Assembly: GCA_963817785.1 (NCBI GenBank)
Contig: CAWFPL010000008.1
Span: 248,001-312,000 of the forward strand
DNA from: JAKALD01 sp963817785
Lineage (GTDB): Bacteria; Pseudomonadota; Gammaproteobacteria; Burkholderiales; SG8-39
DNA: 64,000 nucleotides
Direction of reading: 5' to 3'
Positions 9,001-17,757 of the stretch are shown piece after piece. A program made the position numbers and the translations under genes. How positions within the stretch are numbered: position 1 is the stretch's first letter; every line of letters starts with the position of its first letter. Under the pieces are notes generated by a model that searched no databases, was not told the origin of the DNA, and saw only the letters and a list, made by a program, of their open reading frames with translations.

Positions 9001-9525
9001 TCAAGATTTGAATTGTGCGCCCCTAGTGAAGCGAAGAAAAACTGATCAACTTATTTGCACGTGACTCCTTAGCGCCGTTGCGCCTGACGTCGCCCGACAG
9101 CAGGACGTACGAAACGCTCCCCACGTCGCCAAGATAGCGCGTCTGCCCGCGGCCGGGCGTGAACGTTAAGCCGAGTCGATCCAGGCCACCCAGTGGTGCT
9201 CAGATTGGCTCCGCTCGGGGAGCCGAAGTGGGCTCGAACTGCTTCGGTTACTCGGCCGTACTTAGACCTCCAGCGAGCGACCGCCCTGCTCGGGGGCGGA
9301 CCTACAGTAATCAGGAAGCGGCCACTGGCGCGGCCGGTCGGGATTCTGCGGATCGGCAAAGTGCGAGCGGCCGCTCAAGCCGAAGCGGCCACTTGCGACG
9401 TTTTGCTTGAGGACCGCACAAGGTCGTCTCTGGCTGTTCAGCTAGAAAACCAAAGGGCCGCCGGTACCCTTGAAAATTGCTCACGCGGACAGCCGTTCGC
9501 TCAGCACAGGCTTGACCAATCAGCT
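9001..9525. other. Intergenic stretch downstream of pilV, no gene supported
   Basis: 525 bp between the repeat protein and the end of pilV. Several short frames exist on both strands but none has a recognisable start, family or consistent codon use. I specifically looked for inverted partial pilV ends (a shufflon) and for a recombinase gene here and saw neither. Confidence 0.5.
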
Positions 9526-11169
9526 TTAGTTGACCTCGACGATACTCAGATACCCGAAGACGTAATCGCCCCTGCCGGATGAGTTATAGCCATACACGGT
9601 CCACCATTGCCCCGAGTACGAGGACGGCACGATGTAGGTTTCGCTGTCGGACACCGTATACCCGTTTGCGGCGCTCTGGATTGCGCTGGTAAAAATTCCG
9701 TTCGATTGGTTTCCTACCTCGACCCCCGCGCCGTGCCCTCCGCCCCACATGTCGCCCACGGTCGCCGATGCAACGAACATCAGGCTATGACTGGTCGGAG
9801 GCACGTAGACCGAACACGCTGGATAGGTGGTGAAATAGGAATAGGCAACATAATTGGCGCAACTCCAACCGGAGGGCGCAGCGCTCGGCGCTTTCCACAC
9901 GCCGCTCTGGCACGACAATAGCGACCCCGACGCGTCGCGCCCGACGAGCCCGTTTGGCGAACACCCGGCACCGGCGCTTGCCGTTCCGTCGATCTGCACA
10001 AATTCCCCGGCGGTGAGGCGCCCATCGGCCGCGAAGTTTCCGTTTTGATCGACCGTGACACCTCTGGACCAAGGATTGTTGAGGATCCGGAGCACTCCGT
10101 TGTTGTTCTCCAGGTAAACGTTCGCGCCATTGGCCGCTCCGAGCCGGATGTAGCCGCCCTGTCCTGCCAGGGCATTGAGGGTCACGGTGTTAGCAGCCGC
10201 GCTGACCCAGTTGGGCACCGTTAGGTCGCCGTTCTGGTCGATCCCGAGCGCAGCCCAGGCGCCTCCGGTCCACATGAAGGCCCTTCCCAGAGCCGTCACC
10301 ATGCGCACCGTGCCGACCGGATCCGTAGAAGGAAGATTACTGTAGGCCGCCACTGGGTCGGCCCAATACAGGCTCCCGTTGTATTGCCAGGAGCCGTTCT
10401 GGCACGCGAGAACCCGGCCGCTCGCGTCGCGCGCAATGGCCCCCGTGCTCGGGCAGGCCGCGCCCGCCGTCTCGATCGTGGAGGCACTCATCACGATCGG
10501 CGTATTCATGGTGTTGCGGCTGGGCTGCCCGGGGACCGCGTTGCGGTAGAGGACGCCCGCCGTCCGATCGCCCCCCGCGAACCAGAGTGCCTCCAGCGCA
10601 TGCCCAGCCGCAATGGACACCGTGCCTGCAGAGCCATCGCAATGCTCGCCGGAACTGTTGGCGTTCGCGAACGCGCCCACCGGCATCGACCAGCCGCCCA
10701 TCGTTCCGGTGAGCGTGGCGGGCGAACCGGAGTACACGCCTCCTCCCGCGCCGCCAACGAGCCCTGCGATCTGCCCCAGGTCGAGGTCGTTGATCGCAGA
10801 TCCCGCTTCGGTCACGACGAGGGCGTTGAGCTGCCCCGCCATCGGTTGGAGCACGAGCGCGCAGAGGGTCTGTCCGTAGCTATTTTGCGCCGCAAAACCG
10901 CTCGTGAGGTATCCAGTCGAGGTCAGCGTCGAAACGCGAATCATCGCAGGCGTGGTTGGGCTCGCTACTGACTCGACGGCGCTGTAGTTGTCCCTGATGT
11001 AGGCATTTGCGGCTTTGCCGAAAGTGGCGAGCTGCTCGGCCAGCACGCTCTGTCGCGTGCTCTGCGCATAGGTGTCGATCAGCCTGCTCGCCCCAAGAAG
11101 GATCCCGGACATGATGGCGAGCGACGCGATGACTTCGATTAGGGTGAGACCACTTTGACGCTTGGACAT
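9526..11169 (-). CDS. pilV: PilV-like minor pilin / tip adhesin of a type IVb thin pilus
   Basis: A 547-residue protein. The start MSKRQSGLTLIEVIASLAIM gives a class III prepilin signal (processing after the Gly before LTLIE), replacing a longer frame that runs into upstream sequence. The middle and C terminus contain two copies of a Cys module, ARDASGRVLACQNGSW and GRDASGSLLSCQSGVW, each preceded by a C-x-x-x-G segment, as seen in R64-type PilV proteins. The tail is rich in Tyr, Ser and Gly, as expected for a receptor-binding tip. It is the last gene of the pilus operon, the usual place. No alternative C-terminal cassettes or rci recombinase are visible. Confidence 0.82.
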   Translation of the reverse strand: MSKRQSGLTLIEVIASLAIMSGILLGASRLIDTYAQSTRQSVLAEQLATFGKAANAYIRDNYSAVESVASPTTPAMIRVSTLTSTGYLTSGFAAQNSYGQTLCALVLQPMAGQLNALVVTEAGSAINDLDLGQIAGLVGGAGGGVYSGSPATLTGTMGGWSMPVGAFANANSSGEHCDGSAGTVSIAAGHALEALWFAGGDRTAGVLYRNAVPGQPSRNTMNTPIVMSASTIETAGAACPSTGAIARDASGRVLACQNGSWQYNGSLYWADPVAAYSNLPSTDPVGTVRMVTALGRAFMWTGGAWAALGIDQNGDLTVPNWVSAAANTVTLNALAGQGGYIRLGAANGANVYLENNNGVLRILNNPWSRGVTVDQNGNFAADGRLTAGEFVQIDGTASAGAGCSPNGLVGRDASGSLLSCQSGVWKAPSAAPSGWSCANYVAYSYFTTYPACSVYVPPTSHSLMFVASATVGDMWGGGHGAGVEVGNQSNGIFTSAIQSAANGYTVSDSETYIVPSSYSGQWWTVYGYNSSGRGDYVFGYLSIVEVN

Positions 11170-11345
11170 CCCTTGTGCTCCGGCGATCTTCTGGGGGTCC
11201 TCACCGCGACTTCGTGCTTGAGCCGATGGCGCCAACCCCTATTGCGCGTGCGTTCCCCCTTAATGCTGCTGCCGCGACAACGCGGGGGGGGAAGAGCCCT
11301 CGCTCGCGTATCGCACTGGAGCCCCATTCGCGCCATAGCGCCCCC

Positions 11346-12460
11346 TCAGGCCGCGCTCTTGAGGCGCTCGTACAAGGCTGTATTACCGACGGCGGTTGCG
11401 CGCAGCGCCTCGGACTTGGTGACGCGCTGAGCGCTGACCAGCTCGACCAGCGCGTCCGTCATCGGCCGAGACACCTTGTCTTCCTTGCGCTCAAGGAGCG
11501 AGGCGAGCTTCTCGGGGTCTCCCAGCACCCGCGAGAATTGGCGCTTGTGATTGAACAGGAGCTCCGCGGCGAGCGCGTATCCCCTGTTATCGGCTGCCGG
11601 TAGCAGCACCTGGCAAATCACGCCGACGAGCGTGGACTCCAGTGTCCCGAGGCGCGCCTCGCGTTCCGCGGAGTTGAAGAACCCGAGCATCTTCTGAACC
11701 GCACCGGGGGCGCTGTTCGCATGCAAGGTGCCGATCACCAGGTGCCCGGATTCGGCCGCAAGGAGCGCCGTGTCCGCGGTGTCGCGATCGCGAACTTCAC
11801 CGATCGCGATCACGTCGGGGCTTTGGCGCATGGCGTCTCGCACCCCGTCAAAGAAGCTTGTCACGTCCACGCCCACTTCCCGCTGAGAGAAGATGGATTT
11901 CCTGCGCTGGAAGACGTACTCGATCGGATCTTCGATCGTGACGATGTGCGCGGCCCGCGCCTCGTTGATCGCTTCGAGCAACGCGGCGAGCGTCGTCGAT
12001 TTGCCGCTTCCGGTGGCACCCACGATGAGAGCAGCCCGCGCGGATTCTCGATCATCAGGCGCACACTCTGGGAAAGTCCTGTCTCCTTCAGCGAAAGCGC
12101 GCGCGCGGGAATCTTGCGCATGGCGAGCGTGATCTTGCCGTTGCGCGTCAGATATGCGTTCACGCGCAGGCGCCACGCTGTGAGATCGACCGGCCTGTTG
12201 ATTGAACGCTCGACGATCGTGGCTTCCCAGTCGCTGTCGAGTTTGACGAGAATCTCCTTCATCTGCTCGCGCTCGACCGGTTTCATGGATTCTATCGACT
12301 CCCAACCGCGCGGCCCCTTTGCCATCACGGGCTGGTCCTCCTCGATGAGAAGGTCCGTGAAAACACGCTCGGAGTGAACCAAGTCCATTAGCTTCGAGAC
12401 GATGTTCTGCTCGGTGAAATTGAGCAGTTCTGCGCTCAAGCCCTGCTGGGAATCGTTCAT
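11346..12460 (-). pseudogene. PilT-superfamily ATPase, split by a 1-bp frameshift
   Basis: Secretion/retraction-type hexameric ATPase. It starts at ATG 12460 (MNDSQQGLSAELLNFTEQNI), 2 bp after the pilM stop. The first frame carries the N-terminal domain up to SVRLMIENPRGLL. The remaining core is in the next frame: Walker A LIVGATGSGKSTT, the Asp box VTIEDPIEYVF, Walker B SPDVIAIGEVRD and the His box HLVIGTLHANSAPG. A single missing base near 12030 joins the two as ENPRG-L-LIVGATGSG. All catalytic motifs are otherwise preserved, so this is either a recent inactivation or a sequencing error. It should not be called PilT in the R64 sense, since R64 PilT is a lytic transglycosylase. Confidence 0.85.
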
Positions 12461-12461
12461 C

Positions 12462-12911
12462 TCAGTCTCCGATGACCACGAGTGCACCGACGGGAATGGA
12501 TGCGGGAAGCGCAAAACCCGCGGCCCCGCCGGTGAAGCTCGTCATCGTTCCATCCGATTGCGCGATGCCGATCACGAGGGTGCGACCGCCGCGCTCGGCG
12601 ATCGCACCCTTCGTCTCGGGCGACAACGCTTGCGTCGAATAGGTGTAGAGCGTGCCGCCCGAAACCACGTTGGTCCAGGCCGGATTTCTGATGTAGCCCG
12701 GCGCGAACGTGAGGCTCGCATCCCCAATGGTGCCGCTCGCACCCGGGTGCGTTGTCGCGTACGTGGCGGTGGCCTGCTCGTAGGCCCAGAAGTTGGCGGC
12801 GAACACGTCCGCCGCGGCGCTTGCGCGTCGATCGAGTTGCGCGGGGTCGATCACCGCAGCCTGCCAGGCGAGGAGCATCGCACCCAGCATCGCGAACACG
12901 AGCGCAACCAT
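12462..12911 (-). CDS. pilM: PilM-like thin-pilus biogenesis protein
   Basis: A 149-residue protein with one N-terminal membrane segment (MVALVFAMLGAMLLAWQAAV) and a periplasmic body containing YEQATATYATTHPG and VVSGGTLYTYSTQAL. Size, topology and position next to pilS, ATPase and pilV genes match PilM of R64/PAPI-1 thin-pilus operons. Its molecular role is poorly defined in the family. It starts 4 bp after the upstream ATPase stop and ends 2 bp before the next ATPase start, so all three are cotranscribed. Confidence 0.75.
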   Translation of the reverse strand: MVALVFAMLGAMLLAWQAAVIDPAQLDRRASAAADVFAANFWAYEQATATYATTHPGASGTIGDASLTFAPGYIRNPAWTNVVSGGTLYTYSTQALSPETKGAIAERGGRTLVIGIAQSDGTMTSFTGGAAGFALPASIPVGALVVIGD

Positions 12912-12915
12912 GGCG

Positions 12916-13872
12916 CTAAGCGCTCCTCGCCCCGCCGCCGAGGAGCAACCGGTTCAGCTGCAGCATCACCTCGTGCTCGAGCTGATCGAAGCGCCTCTGG
13001 CGGATGGTGTTGCGCATCCCCTTGGCCGCTTCTTCGCCCAGCCACAGGAAACTCACCTTTGGGCGGCGTTGGCCCTTCGCGTCGCCTTCGAGCTTCTGGT
13101 GCAAGACCGCGAGCAGCCCGGCGGCGAGCAGGCTCGCGACGTCCTCGACGCTTCCGGCTGCACCGTTGGCGAGTGCGTAGAGCCGCTCGACGGCCAACGC
13201 GACGCTATCGGCATGCGTCGCACACACCACCAGCCGACCGTTGATGGAGGCGCGAAGCGCCTCGGCGGCCGTCTCGGCGTCCCGAATCTCTCCCAGAAAG
13301 ATGATGGATGGCGCCCAGCGGGCCGCCTGGCGGCAGGCCTGACCGAAGCCGTGCTGCTCGGCCCAGGTCTGATAGCACACGCCCTCGCCGTGACGCCCCT
13401 CGAGCGGCATCTCGGGCGGGTCTTCGATCGTGATCGCCACGCCCCCGAACTGCGCGAGCCGCGCGGTGATCAGGCTCGATGCGGTCGTCGTTTTGCCCTG
13501 CCCGTAGGCGCCGGCGATCACCACGAGCCCGGTCAGATGCGGGCTCATCAGGCGCCTCAAGTAGCCCGCATGGATGCCGAGCGTAGAGAACTGCGGCACT
13601 TGGGCCGGGAATCGCCTGAGCACGTACACCGTCTCGCTGAGGCTTCGAAGCACCGAGACGCGGTACGTCACTTCGAGCGCGCGTACGGTGAACTCCTCCT
13701 TCTTGGAGCCCTCCGTGTAGCGCTCGCACTGCATGCGAAGCTCGGCGAGCTCAGGCTGAGACGCGCTCGGTGCCTGCACCGGGTCGAGCTTACCCGGGAC
13801 ACCTGCGAGCCAGCTCGCCTCGCGTCCGAGGTAGATGTCGGAAAACTCAAGCACGCGAAGCGATTGCGTCAT
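12916..13872 (-). CDS. Additional type II/IV secretion (PilT/GspE superfamily) ATPase
   Basis: A 318-residue ATPase starting at ATG 13872 (MTQSLRVLEFSDIYLGREAS). It shows Walker A VVIAGAYGQGKTTTASSL, the Asp box AITIEDPPEMPLEG, Walker B IIFLGEIRDAETAAEALR and the His box GRLVVCATHADSVALA. The Walker A loop AYGQGKT is unusual, since the family norm is xTGSGKS. It is distinct from PilQ (assembly ATPase) and from the frameshifted PilT-like ATPase further downstream, so the operon encodes three members of this superfamily. Its position between pilS and pilM suggests a pilus-dynamics role, possibly retraction. Confidence 0.85.
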   Translation of the reverse strand: MTQSLRVLEFSDIYLGREASWLAGVPGKLDPVQAPSASQPELAELRMQCERYTEGSKKEEFTVRALEVTYRVSVLRSLSETVYVLRRFPAQVPQFSTLGIHAGYLRRLMSPHLTGLVVIAGAYGQGKTTTASSLITARLAQFGGVAITIEDPPEMPLEGRHGEGVCYQTWAEQHGFGQACRQAARWAPSIIFLGEIRDAETAAEALRASINGRLVVCATHADSVALAVERLYALANGAAGSVEDVASLLAAGLLAVLHQKLEGDAKGQRRPKVSFLWLGEEAAKGMRNTIRQRRFDQLEHEVMLQLNRLLLGGGARSA

Positions 13873-13918
13873 CGATCGGCCCTTCGTGTGGTTTGAGGAC
13901 CTGAATAGCCGGCTCGCC

Positions 13919-14449
13919 TCAGTTGAGCGTTGCCCACGTAAGCGAAAACGGAGCCGTCCCGCCGCAGTTCGCCGACGCAGTGGCAATCGCGGGCGAAATC
14001 GGGAACGTGGTGATGGTGCTCGAGCCGACCTTCAGGCTCTGCCAGCCGTTCGCCGCATTGGTGAGCAGATCAGTGCACACGTCGGCAGGCACGTTCGTGA
14101 GGGCCATGGTGAAGTAGCTGCTCGCCCCGGTCACCGTCAGCGTTCCTCCGAGCGGCGTGGAGATCGTCCCGCCCGAATACGTCAGATCGCTCGGGATCTT
14201 GTTGGCCGTGTTGAGCACCGCGTTGAGCGAAACCGTGCCGTAGCCGCCCTGGCCGAGGTAGAGCTGCTGCGTGGCCGAGCGCAAAGCGGTCAGGTCCTCC
14301 AGCATCTGCGTGGCGTTGTTGCTGGAGGAGGCCGACTGGAACAGCTTCAGCGCTCCGACCACCACCACGGCGATGATGGCGAGCGCGGCGATGATTTCGA
14401 TCAAGGTCATGCCAGCCGCGCGGCGGAGATTTCGGATGCCTGCTTTCAC
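13919..14449 (-). CDS. pilS: PilS-like major prepilin of type IVb thin pilus
   Basis: A 176-residue prepilin. The N terminus MKAGIRNLRRAAGMTLIEII has a short basic leader. Processing is expected after Gly13, making Met the first mature residue as in type IVb pilins, followed by a long hydrophobic helix (ALAIIAVVVVGALKLF). The globular domain has two cysteines near the C terminus (VCTDLL and ANCGGT) that would form the pilin disulphide loop. It lies between PilR and the extra ATPase, as in R64-type operons. No prepilin peptidase gene is present in the operon, so a host PilD would have to process it. Confidence 0.88.
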   Translation of the reverse strand: MKAGIRNLRRAAGMTLIEIIAALAIIAVVVVGALKLFQSASSSNNATQMLEDLTALRSATQQLYLGQGGYGTVSLNAVLNTANKIPSDLTYSGGTISTPLGGTLTVTGASSYFTMALTNVPADVCTDLLTNAANGWQSLKVGSSTITTFPISPAIATASANCGGTAPFSLTWATLN

Positions 14450-14516
14450 GGTGTGTCTCCCTTCATTGAGATTGAATGGCGTGTACCGGCCTGTGCCTCG
14501 GCGTATAGCGAGGACC

Positions 14517-15650
14517 TTAACGAGTCATGTGCTGCAGGATTTGCGACATTTGCAGTTCCATGTTCATCATCCCGCCGACCATGAAGGCGATGAGCGATCC
14601 CACGCCGAGCATCGCCACGCCGAATACGACCTTCATCTTCCCGGCGATTCGCTCGACCGATTCGTCGAGCCACTCTCGCCCAAGGAGCGCGAGCGCGGCG
14701 TCGAACCCCGATAGGGAGGCGTACACGCCCATGTCGTCGATGATTTCCTGATCCGGGAAGCCATCGCCGGAGGAGCCCAGCGCCTCGCCAAGGTTTTGCC
14801 CAGATCGCATGGCGGCGAGGCAAGTCCTAAGCCGGCGCCGCAGCCAGGGCGAAGCCTTAGCCGCCAGGCTCTCGAGGGCCGTCTCGATGCGCAGCCCCGC
14901 CTCGACGAGCGAGGCAATCGCAATGAGCCAGGTTGAGCCCTGCAGAATTCGGTAAACGTTGTAAGGCGTGTATCGGTCCAGGACGACTCGCACCGGGCCG
15001 TCGAAGCGCGGCAAGCTCACGAAGAACGCCGTGACCACGCCCACAAACGCAAAGACGATCTCCAGGATCCAGTGCCGCACGAAATCCGACGCCTCGATCA
15101 TGGCCGCGGCCAGCCCATGCCAGGACGCCGTGGACCCCGGCGGGATGGCGTTTTGGAACGCGGGCACGATCTTGAAACCGAACAGGTACATCAAAGCGAA
15201 AGCCATTGCGAGGAGGACGAAGGGATATGCAAGGCCGCTCGCTACGGCTCCCGTGATCCGGGCGCGCGCAGCCATGACTTGCGCACAGGAATGCAGCGCC
15301 CGCTCGAGCGTCCCCGATTGCTCTCCCGCCGCAATGAGCATGGCTTCTTCGGTACTCGTCCAGCCCTCGATCGCGCGCGCGAGGCTCGCCCCGTTTCGCA
15401 TGGCGGCAGCCCATGCCGTCAACGCGGCGGTTTGTGGATGAGCGCTTGCGCCCGCGGCGATTTTGCGTTCACGCAAGGCGTCGATCGCCTGGACGAGTTG
15501 GATTCCGTTCGAAATCATCTTGGCGAGCTTGACCCAGAGTCGGCGCCGGCCCGCGCGATCGACCCTGAACAGGCACTGTCCCAAGCGCTGCTCGAGATCG
15601 GACCAGGCGAACTCGAGCCGCGCGAGGGCGCCGGCGGCAAGCTTAGGCAC
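14517..15650 (-). CDS. pilR: PilR-like inner-membrane platform protein (GspF family)
   Basis: A 377-residue GspF/PilC-type platform protein of the pilus machine. The two cytoplasmic helical domains begin with KLAKMISNGIQLVQAIDAL and STWLIAIASLVEAGLRIETA. Membrane segments are seen at GLAYPFVLLAMAFALMYLFG, ILEIVFAFVGVVTAFFVSL and the C-terminal VVFGVAMLGVGSLIAFMVGG. Length and topology match PilR of R64. Its start overlaps the pilQ stop by 8 bp, so PilQ ATPase and PilR are translationally linked, as expected for partners. Confidence 0.88.
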   Translation of the reverse strand: MPKLAAGALARLEFAWSDLEQRLGQCLFRVDRAGRRRLWVKLAKMISNGIQLVQAIDALRERKIAAGASAHPQTAALTAWAAAMRNGASLARAIEGWTSTEEAMLIAAGEQSGTLERALHSCAQVMAARARITGAVASGLAYPFVLLAMAFALMYLFGFKIVPAFQNAIPPGSTASWHGLAAAMIEASDFVRHWILEIVFAFVGVVTAFFVSLPRFDGPVRVVLDRYTPYNVYRILQGSTWLIAIASLVEAGLRIETALESLAAKASPWLRRRLRTCLAAMRSGQNLGEALGSSGDGFPDQEIIDDMGVYASLSGFDAALALLGREWLDESVERIAGKMKVVFGVAMLGVGSLIAFMVGGMMNMELQMSQILQHMTR

Positions 15651-17163
15651 GCCGCCCCCCTCCCAGATCGAGCGGCCCCACGACGTCTTCGGCCTGGAAT
15701 GGATCGACCAGGCCCGCGCGCACTTTTTCGATCGCGTCCTCGATCATCGTCACGCCAGCCTGATTGCGGCGCCAGGCTGCAATGGCGTCCTCGCGCTCGT
15801 TACGCCGTAAGCACTCCATGACCTGCGCCTCGGCAACGACCGCCTCGGAGACCACGGTTCGCCCAGCGGTTCCCGAACCGCGGCAGTGCTCGCACCCCTC
15901 CCCTAGCACGTACACCGTGTCCACCGGCACGACGCCGAGCACGCGCCTTGCATCGTCTTCGCGGTAGCGTTTCATCGCGCTCGAAAAGGGTTGCTTACAG
16001 TGCGGGCAAAGCACCTTGACGAGGCGCTGGCAGACAAGCCCCGTGATGACCGACGGGTCGGTTGCGAGCGCCATCGAGACGCCCAAGTCGTGGAGGCGAT
16101 CGATGATCGCAAAAGCGCTTGTTGCGTGCACCGTGCTCCAGACTTGATGTCCGGTCATTGCCGCCTGTACGGCGAGCCGTGCGGAGGGGCTATCGCGCAC
16201 CTCGCCGATCATGATGACGTCCGGGTCCAGACGCATGGCCGCCTTGATCGCCTGCTGAAAGGCCTTGGAGCGCTCCTCCTCGGTATCGGCGTTCGTGACC
16301 GGGGTCTGCACGGCGTTCGCGATCGGATATTCGGGGGGATCCTCGACGGTGATCACGTTCTTGCGCCCCTTGGCATCGCGAACGAGCGCCGCCAGCAGCC
16401 GCTGTAGCGTGGTCGACTTGCCGCTTCCGGTGGGCCCGCCGATCACGTTGATCCCGTTGGGCCGGCGCGCCATGAGCTTCAATGCAGCGCACTGCTGCGC
16501 TCCGTAGCCGAGGCCCGCGAGCCCCTCGGTTTCGGCCGCGTCGTTGTAGAGCAAGCGCAGCACCATGACGTAGCCTCCGACCTGCGGGCTCGTGGCCACC
16601 CGGATCCCGTCGAGCCCCGCGGGGATCTTGGTTCGCTCGCTGATCCGCGCGTCTTGTCGCGAGAGCGGTTCGAACGTCGCATCGGAAACATCGGCCATGG
16701 CCTGGTAGATCGTCGTGCAAACTTGCGCGCCGTACTCGTAGGGCCACTGCTCGATTCTTTCGAGATCGTTGTGAATGCGAAAGAGCACGCGCACGCCATC
16801 GTTCTGCGAAACGCGAAAGTGGATGTCCGAGGCGCGAAGCTCGACCGCCTTGTTGAACAGCTCCAACACCGCGCCTTGCGTTTTGGAGGCCGATACGATC
16901 TCCGTGCGCTTCGCGTCCCGGTACACTTGGGCGATCACCGGCATGTCGACCTGGTGGATCTGGTAGTTCCGGCCCAGCCGCTGCAGCCTCACGAGGAAAG
17001 CACGTACACCAGCGCTGAACGCGTGCGACTTGGCGACCAACAAACGCCCGTCAGCCAGGAAGCAAAGAACATCGCGAAGCTCGGCGTCGACATGGAACTC
17101 ACCGCCCGGGGCGGTGAGTGGGCAGGCCTGCGAAAGGCCAAGTTCTGTGGCTGCCACGCTCAC
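15643..17163 (-). CDS. pilQ: PilQ-like pilus assembly ATPase (GspE family)
   Basis: A 506-residue assembly ATPase of the thin pilus. It contains Walker A INVIGGPTGSGKSTTLQRL (near residue 245), the Asp box NVITVEDPPEYPIANAV, Walker B LDPDVIMIGEVRDSPSARL and the His box HQVWSTVHATSAFAI. A tetracysteine zinc motif follows (LCPHCKQPF, then GCEHCRGSG), typical of GspE/PilB-type assembly ATPases and absent from the two other ATPases of this operon. It should energise pilin polymerisation at the inner membrane with PilR. This name follows R64 usage; PilQ here is not the type IVa secretin. Confidence 0.9.
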   Translation of the reverse strand: MSVAATELGLSQACPLTAPGGEFHVDAELRDVLCFLADGRLLVAKSHAFSAGVRAFLVRLQRLGRNYQIHQVDMPVIAQVYRDAKRTEIVSASKTQGAVLELFNKAVELRASDIHFRVSQNDGVRVLFRIHNDLERIEQWPYEYGAQVCTTIYQAMADVSDATFEPLSRQDARISERTKIPAGLDGIRVATSPQVGGYVMVLRLLYNDAAETEGLAGLGYGAQQCAALKLMARRPNGINVIGGPTGSGKSTTLQRLLAALVRDAKGRKNVITVEDPPEYPIANAVQTPVTNADTEEERSKAFQQAIKAAMRLDPDVIMIGEVRDSPSARLAVQAAMTGHQVWSTVHATSAFAIIDRLHDLGVSMALATDPSVITGLVCQRLVKVLCPHCKQPFSSAMKRYREDDARRVLGVVPVDTVYVLGEGCEHCRGSGTAGRTVVSEAVVAEAQVMECLRRNEREDAIAAWRRNQAGVTMIEDAIEKVRAGLVDPFQAEDVVGPLDLGGGRRA

Positions 17164-17172
17164 GTGCGATGC

Positions 17173-17757
17173 CTACCGGTGAGAAAAAGGCTCAGGTGTG
17201 TCGCTCGAGGACGCGGGAACAAGGGGCGTGCCCGGCGGCGCAACCGCAGGCTCCATGCCGAAGCCGAGGCGCACCCGCTTACCTGCCCGCGCAAGCTCGA
17301 CCGTGTTGGGCTTGATTTGCGTGACGCGCCAGCCTCCCGGGAGACGATCTCCCACGGCGACGCTGCTCACGATGCCGTTGCCCCAGGCGAGCTTCGCCCG
17401 GAGCTTCGTTCCCACACCGTGAATGCCCCGTACCACGGGGAGCGTGCTCGCGAAACCTGTGCCCAAGTCCGCGCCCGGGGCGCTTTGCCCGGCGGCATCC
17501 TGACTCGCGGCGATTTTCGCCTGCAACTGCAGTTCCTTGAGCTTCGCCGAGAGCAAAACGATGCGCTCGTTGATCTGGACGAGCTCCGACATCAAGCGCG
17601 GGTCACTCGCGGGTCGATCAGTGTCTTTGGCCGGCAGCGCCGTGACGTGCTTCGGTGCGCTGGGCGTACTCGGCGCCGGCTCGGCCGCGCGTGCGATAGC
17701 GCTCGCAGCGAAACCGAGCGCCGCCCCGATCAGAAAGACTCTAAGGTTTTTGCACAT
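17173..17757 (-). CDS. pilP: PilP-like type IV pilus biogenesis protein
   Basis: A 194-residue periplasmic protein. The start chosen is ATG 17757 (MCKNLRVFLIGAALGFAASA), giving a signal peptide or N-terminal anchor. It overlaps the pilO stop by 17 bp. The mid-region LVQINERIVLLSAKLKELQL is a predicted helix/coiled coil. The C-terminal domain with VPVVRGI-like and GNGIVSSVAVGDRLPGGWRV segments matches the R64 PilP family, whose role is thought to be alignment of inner- and outer-membrane parts. Confidence 0.78.
   Translation of the reverse strand: MCKNLRVFLIGAALGFAASAIARAAEPAPSTPSAPKHVTALPAKDTDRPASDPRLMSELVQINERIVLLSAKLKELQLQAKIAASQDAAGQSAPGADLGTGFASTLPVVRGIHGVGTKLRAKLAWGNGIVSSVAVGDRLPGGWRVTQIKPNTVELARAGKRVRLGFGMEPAVAPPGTPLVPASSSDTPEPFSHR

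Noticed and set aside
9001..11169. A pilV shufflon
   Set aside because: No inverted partial pilV ends, no repeated 19-bp recombination sites and no tyrosine recombinase gene were found next to pilV.
11346..12460. Naming the split ATPase PilT of R64
   Set aside because: R64 PilT is a lytic transglycosylase. This protein is an ATPase like PilT of type IVa pili, so the R64 gene symbol would mislead.
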